Source: Campylobacter taeniopygiae
GTDB taxonomy: Bacteria > Campylobacterota > Campylobacteria > Campylobacterales > Campylobacteraceae
Length of the DNA: 64,000 bases
Direction of reading: 5' to 3'
Assembly: GCF_005406225.1 (NCBI RefSeq)
Contig: NZ_NXLY01000008.1
Location: forward strand, 1-64,000
Shown here: positions 39,709-50,555 of the stretch, piece after piece
How positions within the stretch are numbered: the first letter of the stretch is position 1
Layout of the letters: each line of letters starts with the position of its first letter
Position numbers and translations under genes: made by a program
The notes under the pieces: generated by a model
Told to the model about the DNA's origin: nothing
Seen by the model: the letters and a program-made list of their open reading frames with translations, nothing else
Databases searched by the model: none

Positions 39709-40566
39709 ATGCTAAAATCTACCATTGATAAAATTTGTTTTAAAGGTTTTGAATTTTATGTAAAGCGTGATGATTTATTAGGTGAAATCAATGGTAATAA
39801 GGCTAGAAAACTTGCTTTTTATTCTTCTAAAACCTATACCAAACATCAGCGTTTTATTAGTTATGGTGGCATTCAGAGTAATGCAATGGCTGCACTTAGT
39901 TTTTTTTGTTTTCAAAGAAATATAAAATTTATTTTTATCTGTAAAAAAATTCCATCCTATCTTAAAGAAAATCCATGCGGCAACTATGCTTTAGCTTTAA
40001 AAAATAAGACTGAAATCATAGAAACTGATGATAATCTAAAAGAATATGCCCTATCTTTGTGTAATAAAGATGATATTTTTATAGAACAAGGTGTGGCTAA
40101 TTTAAATGCAGAACAAGGCTATAAAGAATTAGCAAGTGAAATTAAAGAACAAAGTTTGGAATTGAATTTAGAATTTGATATTTTTTTACCATCTGGCACA
40201 GGAACTTCTGCCGCTTTTTTGGCCAAACATTCTCAATTTAAAGTTTTTACTTGTGCATGTGTTGGTGATGAGGATTATTTAAAAAAACAAATTTTAGAGC
40301 TAATGCAAGATTATGATTTTAAAAATTTACAAATTTTGCAAAAAAATCAAAAATACCATTTTGGAAAACCTTATAAAGAAATTTACCAACTTTATAAAGA
40401 ATTAAAACAAGAATGTTCTATAGAATTTGACTTGCTTTATGATATGATAGGCTTAAGCGTTGCGTTAAAAAGAAAATGGGAAAAGCCTTTGCTTTATATA
40501 CATCAAGGAGGCATTTTGGGCAATGCTTCCATGCTGCAAAGATATGCTTTTAAGGGTTTTAAATAG
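39709..40566 (+). CDS. PLP-dependent D-cysteine desulfhydrase/ACC-deaminase family protein
   Basis: A 285-residue fold-II PLP enzyme. The lysine motif is NGNKARKLAFY near 21-31, followed by YGGIQSNAMAALSFF near 45 and the phosphate-cradle SGTGTSAAF near 160. The family ranges over D-cysteine desulfhydrase and ACC deaminase; length is slightly short (usual 300-340). The substrate cannot be told. ATG 39709 lies 12 bases after the OmpA-domain gene. It probably corresponds to Cj0600. Confidence 0.75.
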   Translation: MLKSTIDKICFKGFEFYVKRDDLLGEINGNKARKLAFYSSKTYTKHQRFISYGGIQSNAMAALSFFCFQRNIKFIFICKKIPSYLKENPCGNYALALKNKTEIIETDDNLKEYALSLCNKDDIFIEQGVANLNAEQGYKELASEIKEQSLELNLEFDIFLPSGTGTSAAFLAKHSQFKVFTCACVGDEDYLKKQILELMQDYDFKNLQILQKNQKYHFGKPYKEIYQLYKELKQECSIEFDLLYDMIGLSVALKRKWEKPLLYIHQGGILGNASMLQRYAFKGFK

Positions 40567-40569
40567 TTT

Positions 40570-41025
40570 TTATTTTCTTAGATATACTAAGAGGTTTTTA
40601 CAAGCTAGAGAAATGATTTTATATGTTTCATCAAAATTTCCACTATACCAGGGATCAGGAACTTCATCATAACCCAAATCAGAAGCAAAATCAGTCATTT
40701 TTAAAAGTTTATTTTGAGTATTATTAAATTTTTTTAAAACATTGTTAAAATTAGAATTATCCATAGTGATTAAAAAATCACTTTCGTCACAGAGTTTTTG
40801 CGTGAGTTTTTTACTCTTGAAATTTGGATGCTCGATATTAAGACTTTGAAGTTTGGTTTTTGTACCAAAATGCATCCCTTCACCATCGTGTTCTCCTGAA
40901 GTGCCTGCACTGGTAATGAAAAAAAGTTCTTCTAAGTTATTTTTTTTGATTAAATCTTTCATGACAAATTCAGCCATAGGAGAGCGACATATATTTCCTA
41001 AACATATAAAGGTTATTTTTTTCAC
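40570..41025 (-). CDS. Low-molecular-weight protein tyrosine phosphatase (Cj1258-like)
   Basis: A 151-residue phosphatase. The start is GTG 41025, preceded by AAGGA; a longer frame from TTG 41049 contains that RBS. P-loop CX5R is C8-R14 (CLGNICR) and the acid is the Asp of VPDPWYSG near 125. It removes phosphate from tyrosine in cytoplasmic proteins. Convergent with the PLP enzyme, three bases apart. Confidence 0.9.
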   Translation of the reverse strand: MKKITFICLGNICRSPMAEFVMKDLIKKNNLEELFFITSAGTSGEHDGEGMHFGTKTKLQSLNIEHPNFKSKKLTQKLCDESDFLITMDNSNFNNVLKKFNNTQNKLLKMTDFASDLGYDEVPDPWYSGNFDETYKIISLACKNLLVYLRK

Positions 41026-41079
41026 ATTTTTTCCTTGTGTTTTAATCAAAAATTATAAAAAGTATCATACAATAAAACT

Positions 41080-42243
41080 ATGGAAAAATTCAATAAAACT
41101 TTGTGGATATGTTGGTTTGGAGTTTTTACTACAAGCATGGGGCTAAGTCAAATTGCTCCTATTTTGCCTTTATATATAAAAGAATTAGGGCATATTAATC
41201 CCAATGATATTGCATTTTATTCAGGACTTGCTTTTGGCGTAACTCCGCTTGGAATGGCTATTTTTTCACCTCTTTGGACTTTTTTAGGTGCAAAATATGG
41301 TTATAAAAATATGTTGCTTCGTGCGAGTTTAGGGATGTCAATTTTAACCTTATGGCTTAGCTTTGCTCATAGTGCTACAGAAGTAGTTTTAATACGTGCT
41401 TTAACAGGAATTGTTTCTGGTTTTACATCCGCATGTGTTGTTTTTATAGCAGTGATTGCACCTAAAGAAAAAGTAGCTTACGCTTTAGGCACTCTTTCTA
41501 CTGCTTCGGTTAGCGGTAGTTTGATAGGACCTTTGTTTGGTGGGTTTGTCGCTGAGTTTTTAAGCATCAGCACTGTTTTTGATCTGATAGCATTTTTGAT
41601 CGCTTGTTCTTTTGTGACAATTTATTTTTTCATCCATGAGGATAAGAAAAACAAAGAAATTCAGCAATACACTCATAAGAAAAAAGAAAATAAAACTCTT
41701 ATTGTTATCCTTTTTATCACAACTTTTATCATTCAGTTTGGAACTTTTGGGGTTATGCCTATTTTAAGTATTTTTGTAGAAAAAATTCACCAAGGGGGTA
41801 ATTTAGCTCTTTGGGCTGGAATTGTTGTGGCTTCAAGTGGTGTGAGTAATTTGTTTTTTGCACCGAGAATTGGTAGTTTTGCAGATAAAATAAATCCGGT
41901 TAAGATAATTTTTTCTTCTTTGATATTTTGTGGAATTTGTTTTTATTTGCAGTCTTTAGCCACAAATGTTTATATGTTGATTTTTATAAGATTATTAATA
42001 GGGGTAGCACTTGGCGGTCTTTTGCCTTGTGTGAATGCTCTGCTTAAAAAAAGCGTGAGTGCAAAAAATTTGAGTGTTATTTTCGGCCTTAATCAAACAT
42101 TTCAATTTTTAGGCAATTTTTGCGGAGCCTTTGGAGGGGGAGTAATAACAGCTTATTTTAAAATAGAAATGGTTTTTATTCTCATGTGTTTTATTTTTAT
42201 ACTCAATGCTTTAATTTTTTTATTGTTTAGAAAGCATATTTAA
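41080..42243 (+). CDS. MFS multidrug efflux transporter (Cj1257c-like)
   Basis: A 387-residue, 12-span transporter of the drug:H+ antiporter type. Motif A is seen after helix 2 (FSPLWTFLGAKYGYKNMLLR), motif C-like glycine-rich segment in helix 5 (TASVSGSLIGPLFGGF), with RALTGIVSGFTSACVV in helix 4. It resembles MdtG/NorA-type exporters; substrates are unknown. Its stop overlaps the convergent glycosylase gene by four bases. Confidence 0.85.
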   Translation: MEKFNKTLWICWFGVFTTSMGLSQIAPILPLYIKELGHINPNDIAFYSGLAFGVTPLGMAIFSPLWTFLGAKYGYKNMLLRASLGMSILTLWLSFAHSATEVVLIRALTGIVSGFTSACVVFIAVIAPKEKVAYALGTLSTASVSGSLIGPLFGGFVAEFLSISTVFDLIAFLIACSFVTIYFFIHEDKKNKEIQQYTHKKKENKTLIVILFITTFIIQFGTFGVMPILSIFVEKIHQGGNLALWAGIVVASSGVSNLFFAPRIGSFADKINPVKIIFSSLIFCGICFYLQSLATNVYMLIFIRLLIGVALGGLLPCVNALLKKSVSAKNLSVIFGLNQTFQFLGNFCGAFGGGVITAYFKIEMVFILMCFIFILNALIFLLFRKHI

Positions 42244-42725
42244 TTTTTTAAAATTTCTTTGATTTTTTCATATTCAGCTATAAGCTGTTCAAGGGAAAAA
42301 TTTAAATTTGCAGGGGAAGTGGATGGTAAAGCAATAGCATCTAATTTGGGATAGAATTTTTTAAAAAAATGATAAGCACTTTTTCCTGTAGTAAAGATGT
42401 GTTCTATTTGGGCATGATTAAAAATAATATTTAAATCATTAGCCTTAGCATAACTTATGGTTTTATCATCAGAATTTTTTATTTTACAACTTTGAAGTAT
42501 ATCCCAAAGGGCTATTTTATGATTTTTTAAAAATATTTTTTGTTCTTTTATGCTTGATAATTTTACCGAGAATAAAATTTCAAAAATAGGCCAAAATCTA
42601 TTTCTTGGATGTTGATAGTAAAAGCCATCTTTTCTAGATTGGATTGAAGGAAAGGATCCTAGGATTAAAATTTTAGAATTTTTATCAAAAAAAGGTTTTA
42701 AAGGATGAGTGAGAAAATCACTCAT
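42240..42725 (-). CDS. Uracil/hypoxanthine-DNA glycosylase family protein (Cj1254-like)
   Basis: A 161-residue single-domain glycosylase of the uracil-DNA glycosylase superfamily: [34 protein letters not shown] near 40, and the C-terminal ALPSTSPAN motif near 140. The pattern resembles hypoxanthine-DNA glycosylase proteins. It would remove deaminated bases. Start at ATG 42725; an ATG two codons earlier is also possible. It overlaps the pnp stop by four bases. Confidence 0.85.
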   Translation of the reverse strand: MSDFLTHPLKPFFDKNSKILILGSFPSIQSRKDGFYYQHPRNRFWPIFEILFSVKLSSIKEQKIFLKNHKIALWDILQSCKIKNSDDKTISYAKANDLNIIFNHAQIEHIFTTGKSAYHFFKKFYPKLDAIALPSTSPANLNFSLEQLIAEYEKIKEILKN

Positions 42726-44890
42726 TCGCATAAATCCACAGAAATTTTGCCATTTTTAATTTCACTTACTTTTACTTTTAAAATATCTTGTTCTTTGATA
42801 TTTAAATGTTTTATTTTAGAATGATGAAGCAAACCATCTATATCGTCTTTAAGTTCTACAAAGGCTCCAAATTGAGTGATTTTTTTAACCATTCCTTCAA
42901 ATTCTTGGCCGATTTCAAATTCTGATATTTTCTTTTCTTTTAGTGATTTTTTATGAGTTTTATGAGACGTTGTGATATTTAGAATATAATTTTTAGCAGC
43001 CATAATTTGTTCATTATCACAGCCTGAAATTTTTACCTCACCTTTATCTCGGTCAAGATCAATGGATACATTAAATTTCTCTATAATTTCTTTGATGGTT
43101 TTGCCACCTTGACCTATAATATCTACAATTTTAGATGGCTCAATATTAAACAGTTCTATTTTTGGTAAAATTTCTTCATTAACAACAATTTCTTTTGCCG
43201 CTTTTTCCATAATATCTAAAATATGGAGTCTTCCTTCTTTGGCTTGATAAAGAGCAATTTTTAATTTTTCTTGATCTATTCCACCAAGCTTAATATCCAT
43301 TTGTAAAGCAGTGATACCATTTTTATTTCCAGCAACTTTAAAATCCATATCCCCATCGTGATCTTCAAGCCCCATGATATCGGTTAAAACTGCAAATTGA
43401 TCGTTTTCAAAAATCAAGCCCATTGCAACTCCAGCAATCAGATCTAAGCTAGGAACTCCTGCAGCACGCAAGGCTAAAGAACCTCCACAGACTGTAGCCA
43501 TAGAGCTTGATCCATTGCTTTCTAAAATTTCACTGACTAAGCGGATAACATAAGGATAATCTTGTGGCACACTTGGATATAGAGCTCTTTTTCCTAAATT
43601 TCCATGTCCTAATTCTCTTCTGCTTGGTGCTTTAATAGGACTAGCTTCGCCCACTGAAAAACCTGGAAAATTATAATTTACCATAAAACGTTCGCTTACA
43701 GGATTTTTTTCATTGAGTAAATCTATCATTTGGGCGTCATTATCTCCGCCTAAAGTTGCTACAACTAAAGCTTGAGTTTGACCCCGTGTAAAAAGACAAG
43801 ATCCATGGGCGTTAGGGAGTATATTTGTTTCTATACTAATAGGTCTTACTTCTTTTAAGCCTCTGCCATCAGCTCTTTTTCCCTCATTTAGAATTTGAGA
43901 GCGTATGATATTGCGTTTGACTTTATTTAAAGTACTAAGCACGCTTTCTTCGTCCCAATCTTTGGCGATATCTAATTTCATAATTTCTTTAGCAATTTTA
44001 TTTAATTCGCTGGCTCTTTCACTTTTCGCCATTTGATTGATAGCTTGTTTGATATCATTATAAAAATTATTTTCTAAAAAGGTGAAAATTTCTGGATATT
44101 CGATTTCATCTTTTAATTCTATAGGATTATTTTTTTTGTGTTTCATGAAAGTTTTTTCATAAATACTTGATCCTTCTAAGATGGCTTTTTGAGCCAAATT
44201 TAAAGCTTCTAAAGTTTCATCTTCACTTAGCTCATTCATAACTTGAGTATTTTCTGGTACAATTTGAATAGGTGGTTGATTATCTGGAAATTTGATTTCT
44301 ATCATTGCAAATTCATCACTTGGTAAAGCTCTCATTTCTATCATTAAAAGTTCATCTTTTACTCCAGAAACATAAAGATCTAAAGTACTTTTTTTTAGTT
44401 CTTCATGGTTAGGATTTAAGATAAAGTTACCATCTATGCGTCCTATACGAACCCCACAAACTGGAGCTTTTATAGGAATATCACTCAAATAAAGTGCCGC
44501 ACTAGCAGCATTTAAACTCATTATTTGTAAGTCTGTTTGGGGATCTACTGAAAGAACCATAACAACAATTTGAGTCGGATAGGCATATCCTTTTGGAAAA
44601 AGTGGGCGCAAAGATCTGTCTATGATTCTAGCTGTAAGAGTTTCAGCATCAGTTGGCTTAGTTTCTCTTTTGACATAACCTCCTGGAATTTTACCTGCGG
44701 CATAAGCTTTTTCTATATATTGAACGGTTAAGGGTAAAAAATCCTCTTCAACTAGTTTTTCTTCTCTTGCAACTGTTGCTAATATAACACTTTTTCCTTG
44801 TCTCATTAAAACAGCACCGGAGGCTTGTTTTGCCACTTTATCTATATCAAAGATTTCTATATTTTTATTCACTTGAATTTCGTATTGCAT
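42722..44890 (-). CDS. pnp: Polynucleotide phosphorylase
   Basis: A 722-residue exoribonuclease. ATG 44890 ([20 protein letters not shown]) follows AAAAGGAC and gives family length. Two RNase PH domains (the second with [20 protein letters not shown] and [12 protein letters not shown]) are followed by KH ([15 protein letters not shown] near 590) and S1 ([20 protein letters not shown] near 650) domains. It degrades RNA from 3' ends with phosphate and supports cold growth in C. jejuni. Confidence 0.95.
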   Translation of the reverse strand: MQYEIQVNKNIEIFDIDKVAKQASGAVLMRQGKSVILATVAREEKLVEEDFLPLTVQYIEKAYAAGKIPGGYVKRETKPTDAETLTARIIDRSLRPLFPKGYAYPTQIVVMVLSVDPQTDLQIMSLNAASAALYLSDIPIKAPVCGVRIGRIDGNFILNPNHEELKKSTLDLYVSGVKDELLMIEMRALPSDEFAMIEIKFPDNQPPIQIVPENTQVMNELSEDETLEALNLAQKAILEGSSIYEKTFMKHKKNNPIELKDEIEYPEIFTFLENNFYNDIKQAINQMAKSERASELNKIAKEIMKLDIAKDWDEESVLSTLNKVKRNIIRSQILNEGKRADGRGLKEVRPISIETNILPNAHGSCLFTRGQTQALVVATLGGDNDAQMIDLLNEKNPVSERFMVNYNFPGFSVGEASPIKAPSRRELGHGNLGKRALYPSVPQDYPYVIRLVSEILESNGSSSMATVCGGSLALRAAGVPSLDLIAGVAMGLIFENDQFAVLTDIMGLEDHDGDMDFKVAGNKNGITALQMDIKLGGIDQEKLKIALYQAKEGRLHILDIMEKAAKEIVVNEEILPKIELFNIEPSKIVDIIGQGGKTIKEIIEKFNVSIDLDRDKGEVKISGCDNEQIMAAKNYILNITTSHKTHKKSLKEKKISEFEIGQEFEGMVKKITQFGAFVELKDDIDGLLHHSKIKHLNIKEQDILKVKVSEIKNGKISVDLCE

Positions 44891-44958
44891 TGTTTGTCCT
44901 TTTTTTCCAGATAATAAATGGGTTAAATTTTTAAAAATATTCAGCAAGTATCTTTCCT

Positions 44959-47010
44959 TTAAATTTTATTTTCAGTTTCAGCTAGTGAAAAATCATATTT
45001 AATTCCACCTATTGGGTAAAAATTAAATACAAAATAAACTCCGCTTTGATTTTTTGCAGTAATTCCAGCACTTGTAAGCTGTGGATCAATTCTTTCTCTA
45101 TACATCAAAGAATAATTCCAACATTTTCTTTGGAAAGTATATCCAAATTCCCACATATTTGCATGTGCTCTTTGAGTGTCAAGCCAAATTCCTCCAAATA
45201 AATTGTAATTTGGTGTTATGATATAATTTGCGTGAGTTCCTATGAAATTATATTTACCATATTCGTTATTTTGATAAGCATGAGAAAAATTCCAATTAAA
45301 ATCAAAATTGGTGCTAAATTCGATTTGATTGATCACATTGGTAAATCTTTGCTCTTTATAAGAATAAAATGTTTCATTGCTTAAATTGATATAATCATTA
45401 TAGTAATAAGTTATTAAATTTTTTAATTGATCAAAGTGGTGTTGTTTGCTTAAGTATTCGAGATTGAATTTATGTTTTAATTTTTTTTGACCCAAATCAT
45501 TGTAGAAATATTGAACTGTATAAAAATTGATTTGATCGTCTTTTTGAGTGGTGGATTCTTCAAGATAATTTTCGCTAATATTTCCAGATTTTGCTCCAAG
45601 CAGTGAATATTCTAAGCCAAAATTTAAAGTATGAAAAAAATATCCATAATTTTTTGAAAGATCTGTATAAAAATTAAAGCTATGGGTATTTTGAAAATAG
45701 TGTTCATGATCTTTTCTAGGATCATGGGTGTAATTAACAAAAGAGGCAAAAAGATGCTCTGTAAAAGTGAAATGAAGTAAGTCATTAAAAAAAGCATTAT
45801 GGTATGAAATTGGCAATTCTAAATTAATTTGATTAGCATAAGGACCTACTTGGCGATAAAAATTATGAAAGCTTGCGTCAAAAGAATAACGCAAACGCTC
45901 ATCAAATAAATTATTTAAAAATCGGTGATACTGAAAGCTTGGATATTCTTGCAAGGTTGATTTATTGTTTAATTTAGAGGTATCAATATAGTATTTTCCA
46001 TAAGCTCCATAATAATTGTTTTCATCAGCTAAAAAATAATTGATCCTAGAGGTGACTAATGAATTAAGATCGTAAGTATCTTTTGAGCTAAGATTAAAAT
46101 AATCTATATCATTAATATAAATTCCATCAATCCATAGCCCTTCTTGAAAATTATCCCCCAATAAAGATTTAACTAAATCATCCCTAGTATATTTTAGTTC
46201 AATACCAGCATGAGTTTTATTTTTTAAATTTTCTTTGTGATAATAAGAAGATTTTTCTCTAAAACCTCCAAAATTAAGTTCTCCCATGGAATAAGGCGAA
46301 TCTACAAATCTTAAAGTAGAGTAAAGTCCAAAACCTCTATTGGTTCTAATTTGAGGGTTAAATTGTAAGTCCCAATTTTCATCTGTTGCTATATAAATAG
46401 GTTGTTCATAGTATAAACCCTCGCCTCTTTTTAGAACAATTTTAGGGATTAAAAGTCCGCTTTGTCTATGTGTATCAGCACTAAATCCAAAATAAGGTAA
46501 ATAAAATATAGGTATATCTTTAACGTATAATCTTGCATTATATAGATGAACAAAATTATTTTTTCTATTTAACCAGCCTTTGGAAAATCGAATTTCCCAA
46601 TCTGGATCTTCAACATTACAACTAGAAACTGAAGAAATTTTGCTTTCAAAAACTTTATCATTTAAATAACTTTGTTTGCTTTGAAACCAAACTTCTAAAT
46701 TGTTATTGGAAAAGAAAAAATTGTCAAAATGTGCTTCATTGGAGTTTAAATTTATTTTTGCATAATTTGAATGCGATCGTTCATTTTGTCCTCTTAAAAT
46801 ATTAACATCACCAAAAAGCTCTATATCTCCACTTTTTTCGTTATATATTGCTTTATTTGCAGTGATGAAATAAAAATCTGAAAAGATAACTACATCATTT
46901 TTTGCTGTGAGTATATCTCCTTCTTTCTTTGCATTTAGCGCATAAATATCAACTTGTGCTGCATTTAAAGCAATATTTGTAAAACATAAAAATAAAAATT
47001 TACGCCACAT
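44959..47010 (-). CDS. lptD: LPS-assembly outer-membrane protein LptD
   Basis: A 683-residue protein with signal peptide (first ~18 residues, ending NAAQ), an OstA-like beta-jellyroll domain at 20-120 ([20 protein letters not shown]) and a large beta-barrel rich in Tyr, Phe and Asn ending near [19 protein letters not shown]. Two Cys occur, near 128 and 626. It inserts LOS into the outer leaflet. Part of the purD-RDD-lptD-pnp strand; its start overlaps the RDD stop by 11 bases. Confidence 0.9.
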   Translation of the reverse strand: MWRKFLFLCFTNIALNAAQVDIYALNAKKEGDILTAKNDVVIFSDFYFITANKAIYNEKSGDIELFGDVNILRGQNERSHSNYAKINLNSNEAHFDNFFFSNNNLEVWFQSKQSYLNDKVFESKISSVSSCNVEDPDWEIRFSKGWLNRKNNFVHLYNARLYVKDIPIFYLPYFGFSADTHRQSGLLIPKIVLKRGEGLYYEQPIYIATDENWDLQFNPQIRTNRGFGLYSTLRFVDSPYSMGELNFGGFREKSSYYHKENLKNKTHAGIELKYTRDDLVKSLLGDNFQEGLWIDGIYINDIDYFNLSSKDTYDLNSLVTSRINYFLADENNYYGAYGKYYIDTSKLNNKSTLQEYPSFQYHRFLNNLFDERLRYSFDASFHNFYRQVGPYANQINLELPISYHNAFFNDLLHFTFTEHLFASFVNYTHDPRKDHEHYFQNTHSFNFYTDLSKNYGYFFHTLNFGLEYSLLGAKSGNISENYLEESTTQKDDQINFYTVQYFYNDLGQKKLKHKFNLEYLSKQHHFDQLKNLITYYYNDYINLSNETFYSYKEQRFTNVINQIEFSTNFDFNWNFSHAYQNNEYGKYNFIGTHANYIITPNYNLFGGIWLDTQRAHANMWEFGYTFQRKCWNYSLMYRERIDPQLTSAGITAKNQSGVYFVFNFYPIGGIKYDFSLAETENKI

Positions 47011-47452
47011 TGACCACTACTGTTTTTGCTGCATAATCTTCCCATGTTTTACGCAAATCATTGCCTAAAGCCCATGCAAATCCTAAAAAAAATGCACTAT
47101 TGCTAAGCTCGCTAACACTAGCTCTTATGCAACTTTGAATTAAGTTGGGTTTATCTAAAAGATCTTCATCCAAAATGATTATTTTACATATCATTTTTCC
47201 TAAACTTGCACCGTATAAATAGGTAAAAATGATTTGATATATCAAGTGAATTAAAATAAAGCTAAAGCTGAAATTACGTGATACTTCAATCATTTCCATT
47301 AAATCTTTTGCTTGAGATAAAGGAGTATAAAAGATGATATAAATAATAAAAGAAAGGATAAAATTATCTATAAAATAAGCTAAAACTCTTTTTTTAAAAC
47401 TAGCAATACTTAAATTTTCACGTTCTAAACGAGTGGCTAAATCTTCTTTCAT
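47000..47452 (-). CDS. RDD-family membrane protein
   Basis: A 150-residue protein with an RDD-type signature ([19 protein letters not shown] near 18-36, [15 protein letters not shown] near 108) and three or four membrane helices. Function of RDD proteins is varied and unclear here. It overlaps purD by four bases and lptD by 11, so it is translated with both. Confidence 0.8.
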   Translation of the reverse strand: MKEDLATRLERENLSIASFKKRVLAYFIDNFILSFIIYIIFYTPLSQAKDLMEMIEVSRNFSFSFILIHLIYQIIFTYLYGASLGKMICKIIILDEDLLDKPNLIQSCIRASVSELSNSAFFLGFAWALGNDLRKTWEDYAAKTVVVNVA

Positions 47453-48699
47453 TGGATAACCTGATAAGCAATATCTTTTCTAAATTGTTTTCCTTTAAAT
47501 TCAACATTTTCACAAAGCTCATAAGCCTTTTTTTGTGCTTCTTTTATATCTTTTCCTACACCAACGCAGACTAAAACACGCCCTCCATCGGCCATTAATT
47601 TATCATTATCTAAGCTAACTCCGGCATAAGAAATATGGGTATTTTCTGGAATATTTTTTATAGAGATTTCTGTTTTTTCGGAACTTTTGTATGGGTAATT
47701 TTCACTAGCACAAACAACTCCGACGGCGTATTCTTTTTTTATATTGATTTTTGTATTTTTTAAACGTTTTTGGGTTGTAGCTAAAATTAATTCCAAAGGA
47801 TTTTCAATTAAAGGCATTAAAACTTCGCATTCTGGATCGCCAAAACGCACATTAAATTCTAAAACATAAGGTTCTTGATTGACAACCATAATTCCTATAA
47901 ATAAAACCCCACTAAATTCACTACCTTCTTTTTTCATTCCAGCTAAAGTAGGAATAATGATATCTTTTTTGATTTTTTCAAGCAAATCTTCACTGGCTAA
48001 AGAACTAGGTGCATAAGCTCCCATTCCACCGGTGTTTGGACCTTTATCTTGATCAAGAAGTTTTTTATGATCTTGAGCTGCAGGTAATAAAACAAAATCA
48101 TCCCCATCACAGACTGCAAAAATACTAAGTTCAAATCCATCTAAAAATTCTTCTATTACTATGAATTTTCCAGCATCTCCAAAACTTTCCCCACTAAGCA
48201 TTTTAGAAGCTGAGTCAATAGCTTCTTCATGAGTTTGTGCGATAATCACTCCTTTTCCAGCACACAACCCATCTGCTTTTACAACTATAGGTGGTGTTAA
48301 GGTTGAAATAAATTCTTTGGCTTTTTCTAAATTATTGGTGTTTAAAAATTTAGCCGTTTTAATTTGATATTTTTGAAGAAAATTTTTCATAAAGGATTTT
48401 GATGTTTCAAGCATAGCAGCAGCTTTGCTTGGTCCAAATATAGCAAGATTATGTTGTTTAAAAATATCTACAATCCCTTGGGCTAAAAAATTTTCACTTC
48501 CTACTATACAAAGATCAATTTCATTTTCTTTTGCGTAATTTGCTAATTCTAAAGGTTTTTCAAGATTGATATTTGTGCCAAGACTTTTGGTTGCACCATT
48601 TCCAGGGGAGAAGAAAAAATCTAAATTTTGATCTATATTTTTTAAAGCTAAAGCGATAGAATATTCTCTAGCACCGCTGCCTAAAATCATTATTTTCAT
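47449..48699 (-). CDS. purD: Phosphoribosylamine-glycine ligase
   Basis: A 416-residue ATP-grasp enzyme starting [20 protein letters not shown], with [20 protein letters not shown] near 140, [20 protein letters not shown] near 215 and [15 protein letters not shown] near 290. It makes GAR in purine synthesis. AAGGAGAATAA precedes the ATG, about 15 bases after the 6S RNA 3' end. Confidence 0.95.
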   Translation of the reverse strand: MKIMILGSGAREYSIALALKNIDQNLDFFFSPGNGATKSLGTNINLEKPLELANYAKENEIDLCIVGSENFLAQGIVDIFKQHNLAIFGPSKAAAMLETSKSFMKNFLQKYQIKTAKFLNTNNLEKAKEFISTLTPPIVVKADGLCAGKGVIIAQTHEEAIDSASKMLSGESFGDAGKFIVIEEFLDGFELSIFAVCDGDDFVLLPAAQDHKKLLDQDKGPNTGGMGAYAPSSLASEDLLEKIKKDIIIPTLAGMKKEGSEFSGVLFIGIMVVNQEPYVLEFNVRFGDPECEVLMPLIENPLELILATTQKRLKNTKINIKKEYAVGVVCASENYPYKSSEKTEISIKNIPENTHISYAGVSLDNDKLMADGGRVLVCVGVGKDIKEAQKKAYELCENVEFKGKQFRKDIAYQVIQ

Positions 48700-48713
48700 T
48701 TATTCTCCTTTAA

Positions 48714-48898
48714 TAAAACCCAAACAGCCGCTATTAAAGTTGACCCCAAAAAGTCAAAAGAAAACCGTTAGGCGATTTTTAAAGGCTGCAACTTCTCACT
48801 TCTTTCGAAATTCAAACGACGCCACAGACACGGTAAACCGCACACTCACAGTAATTAAAAATGTGTTGGATCACTAAAAATTCGCGTACCGTTTAGGC
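48714..48898 (-). ncRNA. ssrS: 6S RNA (ssrS; purD-motif RNA)
   Basis: A gene-free stretch directly upstream of purD. A perfect TATAAT puts a start near 48898. The RNA folds back on itself: 5' CCTAAACGG (48897-48889) pairs with 3' CTGTTTGGG (48727-48719) apart from two G-U pairs, and GCGAATTTTTA (48885 downward) pairs with TAAAAATCGC (with one bulge). A T-run follows the 3' arm. Length (~185 nt), closed long helix and position match 6S RNA of Campylobacterota, first described as the purD motif. 6S RNA binds sigma70 RNA polymerase in stationary phase. Exact ends are inferred. Confidence 0.85.
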
Positions 48899-48903
48899 AC
48901 GAA

Positions 48904-48909
48904 ATTATA
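48904..48909 (-). promoter_or_regulatory. -10 box of 6S RNA
   Basis: Perfect TATAAT on the minus strand, 6 bases before the presumed 6S 5' end, with TTAAGC repeats upstream and no -35 box. Transcripts from here may also read into purD. Confidence 0.75.
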
Positions 48910-48934
48910 GCTTAATTTAGCTTAAACTTACGTT

Positions 48935-50395
48935 TTAAATAAGCTTAAATTTGGTTTTTCCTGTTTTATCAAAATGTTTTCCTTGTAATATAATATCTGC
49001 CACACTTTCCCAAACGTGCTTTTCGTCAATATAAACAATATCAAAAGTATTATCACGCATTAAGGATTGATAATTAACTTTTTTAGGAGCATATTTTACG
49101 ATATAATAAGGATTTTGAGCAAAATTTTCAATTTTTAATTTGCAAAGCAAATCCAAATCTGAAGTGACAACTAAAAATTTTCTCCTTTGTTCCTTTGCGA
49201 TTTTTTGAATATAAATTAAAAGTTTTTGATCGAATGGATTAAGAGCTGATTTATTTAACCTGCTTAAATAATGTTCTGCAAAAGAAAGAGAACAAAAAGA
49301 ATTTTCTATATTAGTCATTGAAAAATAAGAATTTTTTACCCCTGAAGATTTTATTGATAAATGCCAAATTTTAATATCCATAATCGTAGCACATAGATTA
49401 AGCCCTGTAACTATTTTTTTAAAAAGTTTTTCACGAGAAAGTTTAAAAGCATTTTCAAAAATATTATAATTTTTTTTATAAAAGTCTTCCTGAAGAGCTT
49501 GTAATCTTTTAAGTGAGGTTTTATAGCCTTCTGATTCTTTTTGCAGGTTTTCTAATCTTTCTTGACGTGCTTTAATTTTTTCTTGATCAGGATTGGCTGC
49601 TTTGGATTTAAGATTAATTTCAGATTGTAAGGTTTTCATTTGAGCTTCAATGGATGCGAGTCTATTTTTTTTAGTGTCTATAGTTGCTATAAGAGCTTGA
49701 TAATGACACTGTAAAGATAAAAAAGTTTCGTTAAAAATTTTAGTTATATTAGGCTTACGATCTGTAGCCATTTGTTTATAAGAATTTTCTAGGTGCATCA
49801 TAATGCTTTTTAAGGCATTAAATTGAGTTTGATCAATAGAGTTGTCCATAAAAATAAGGGTATCATAAGCCTTAAATAAAAATCTTTTAATGATTACATA
49901 ATCTAAAATACACGGAATATCTTTTTCATCTTCTAAATTTGCTTGTAAAGTTTCTACGGATAAAATTTCGTGAGCAAAATATTTTTGTATAGCTTGAGGA
50001 ATGGTAAAAGATAAAGGAATTTTCTCAATAGAATCAAAATCTATGGTTCTATAAAGTTCTGTAATATAAGCACTTCTTCTTGAATTTTGCAAATCTTCCA
50101 ATTCATCATCATCATTTGTTTTCCAAAAATCATTTTCTGTAATAAAATCTCCTTCTTTAAATTCTTGAAATTTAGAAGGTCTTATACTTGTAATTGTTTT
50201 ATTAACAGGAGCAGGTGCTCCATTTGCATTTTTATTTTCAGCTGAAAGAGTTCTAAACTCCACAAACATTCCAACTGTAGGCATACTTTTCTTATCATTC
50301 CAAATTTGACGATTAAAATCAAAAAAGGTATTTGCTGAATTTGTAACAGTCCCTCGTCCTGTAGAGTCCATATAGATAGCTATCTTTCCGTGCAT
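48935..50395 (-). CDS. Conserved protein: cold-shock-like N-terminus, coiled coil, unknown C-terminus (Cj1249-like)
   Basis: A 486-residue cytoplasmic protein of unknown function. Residues 1-60 look like a cold-shock-type OB fold (KIAIYMDSTGRGTVTNSANT, FFDFNRQIWND and VGMFVEFRTLS). A strong coiled coil runs about 235-305 (ASIEAQMKTLQSEINLKSKA onward). The C-terminal ~100 residues (RRKFLVVTSDLDLLCKLKIE, FDIVYIDEKHVW) look like an alternating alpha/beta fold. It might bind nucleic acid. It ends 26 bases before the 6S RNA promoter region. Confidence 0.8.
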   Translation of the reverse strand: MHGKIAIYMDSTGRGTVTNSANTFFDFNRQIWNDKKSMPTVGMFVEFRTLSAENKNANGAPAPVNKTITSIRPSKFQEFKEGDFITENDFWKTNDDDELEDLQNSRRSAYITELYRTIDFDSIEKIPLSFTIPQAIQKYFAHEILSVETLQANLEDEKDIPCILDYVIIKRFLFKAYDTLIFMDNSIDQTQFNALKSIMMHLENSYKQMATDRKPNITKIFNETFLSLQCHYQALIATIDTKKNRLASIEAQMKTLQSEINLKSKAANPDQEKIKARQERLENLQKESEGYKTSLKRLQALQEDFYKKNYNIFENAFKLSREKLFKKIVTGLNLCATIMDIKIWHLSIKSSGVKNSYFSMTNIENSFCSLSFAEHYLSRLNKSALNPFDQKLLIYIQKIAKEQRRKFLVVTSDLDLLCKLKIENFAQNPYYIVKYAPKKVNYQSLMRDNTFDIVYIDEKHVWESVADIILQGKHFDKTGKTKFKLI

Positions 50396-50555
50396 ATTTC
50401 ATCCTTGAAATGTTTTAAAAGGATATTTTAACTTTATTTTTATAAAATTTTAATAATAGATTTAAGATTTTTATTATTAAAATTCACATTAATTTCACAT
50501 ATTTTTTTATAATTATTATTTTTTTTAGGATATTTTATTTTTTTAAAGGATAATT

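Noticed and set aside
36361-42140. Poly-G phase-variable tracts (for example near 36361, 41795 and 42135)
   Set aside because: Runs reach only about five G, too short for typical Campylobacter slippage.
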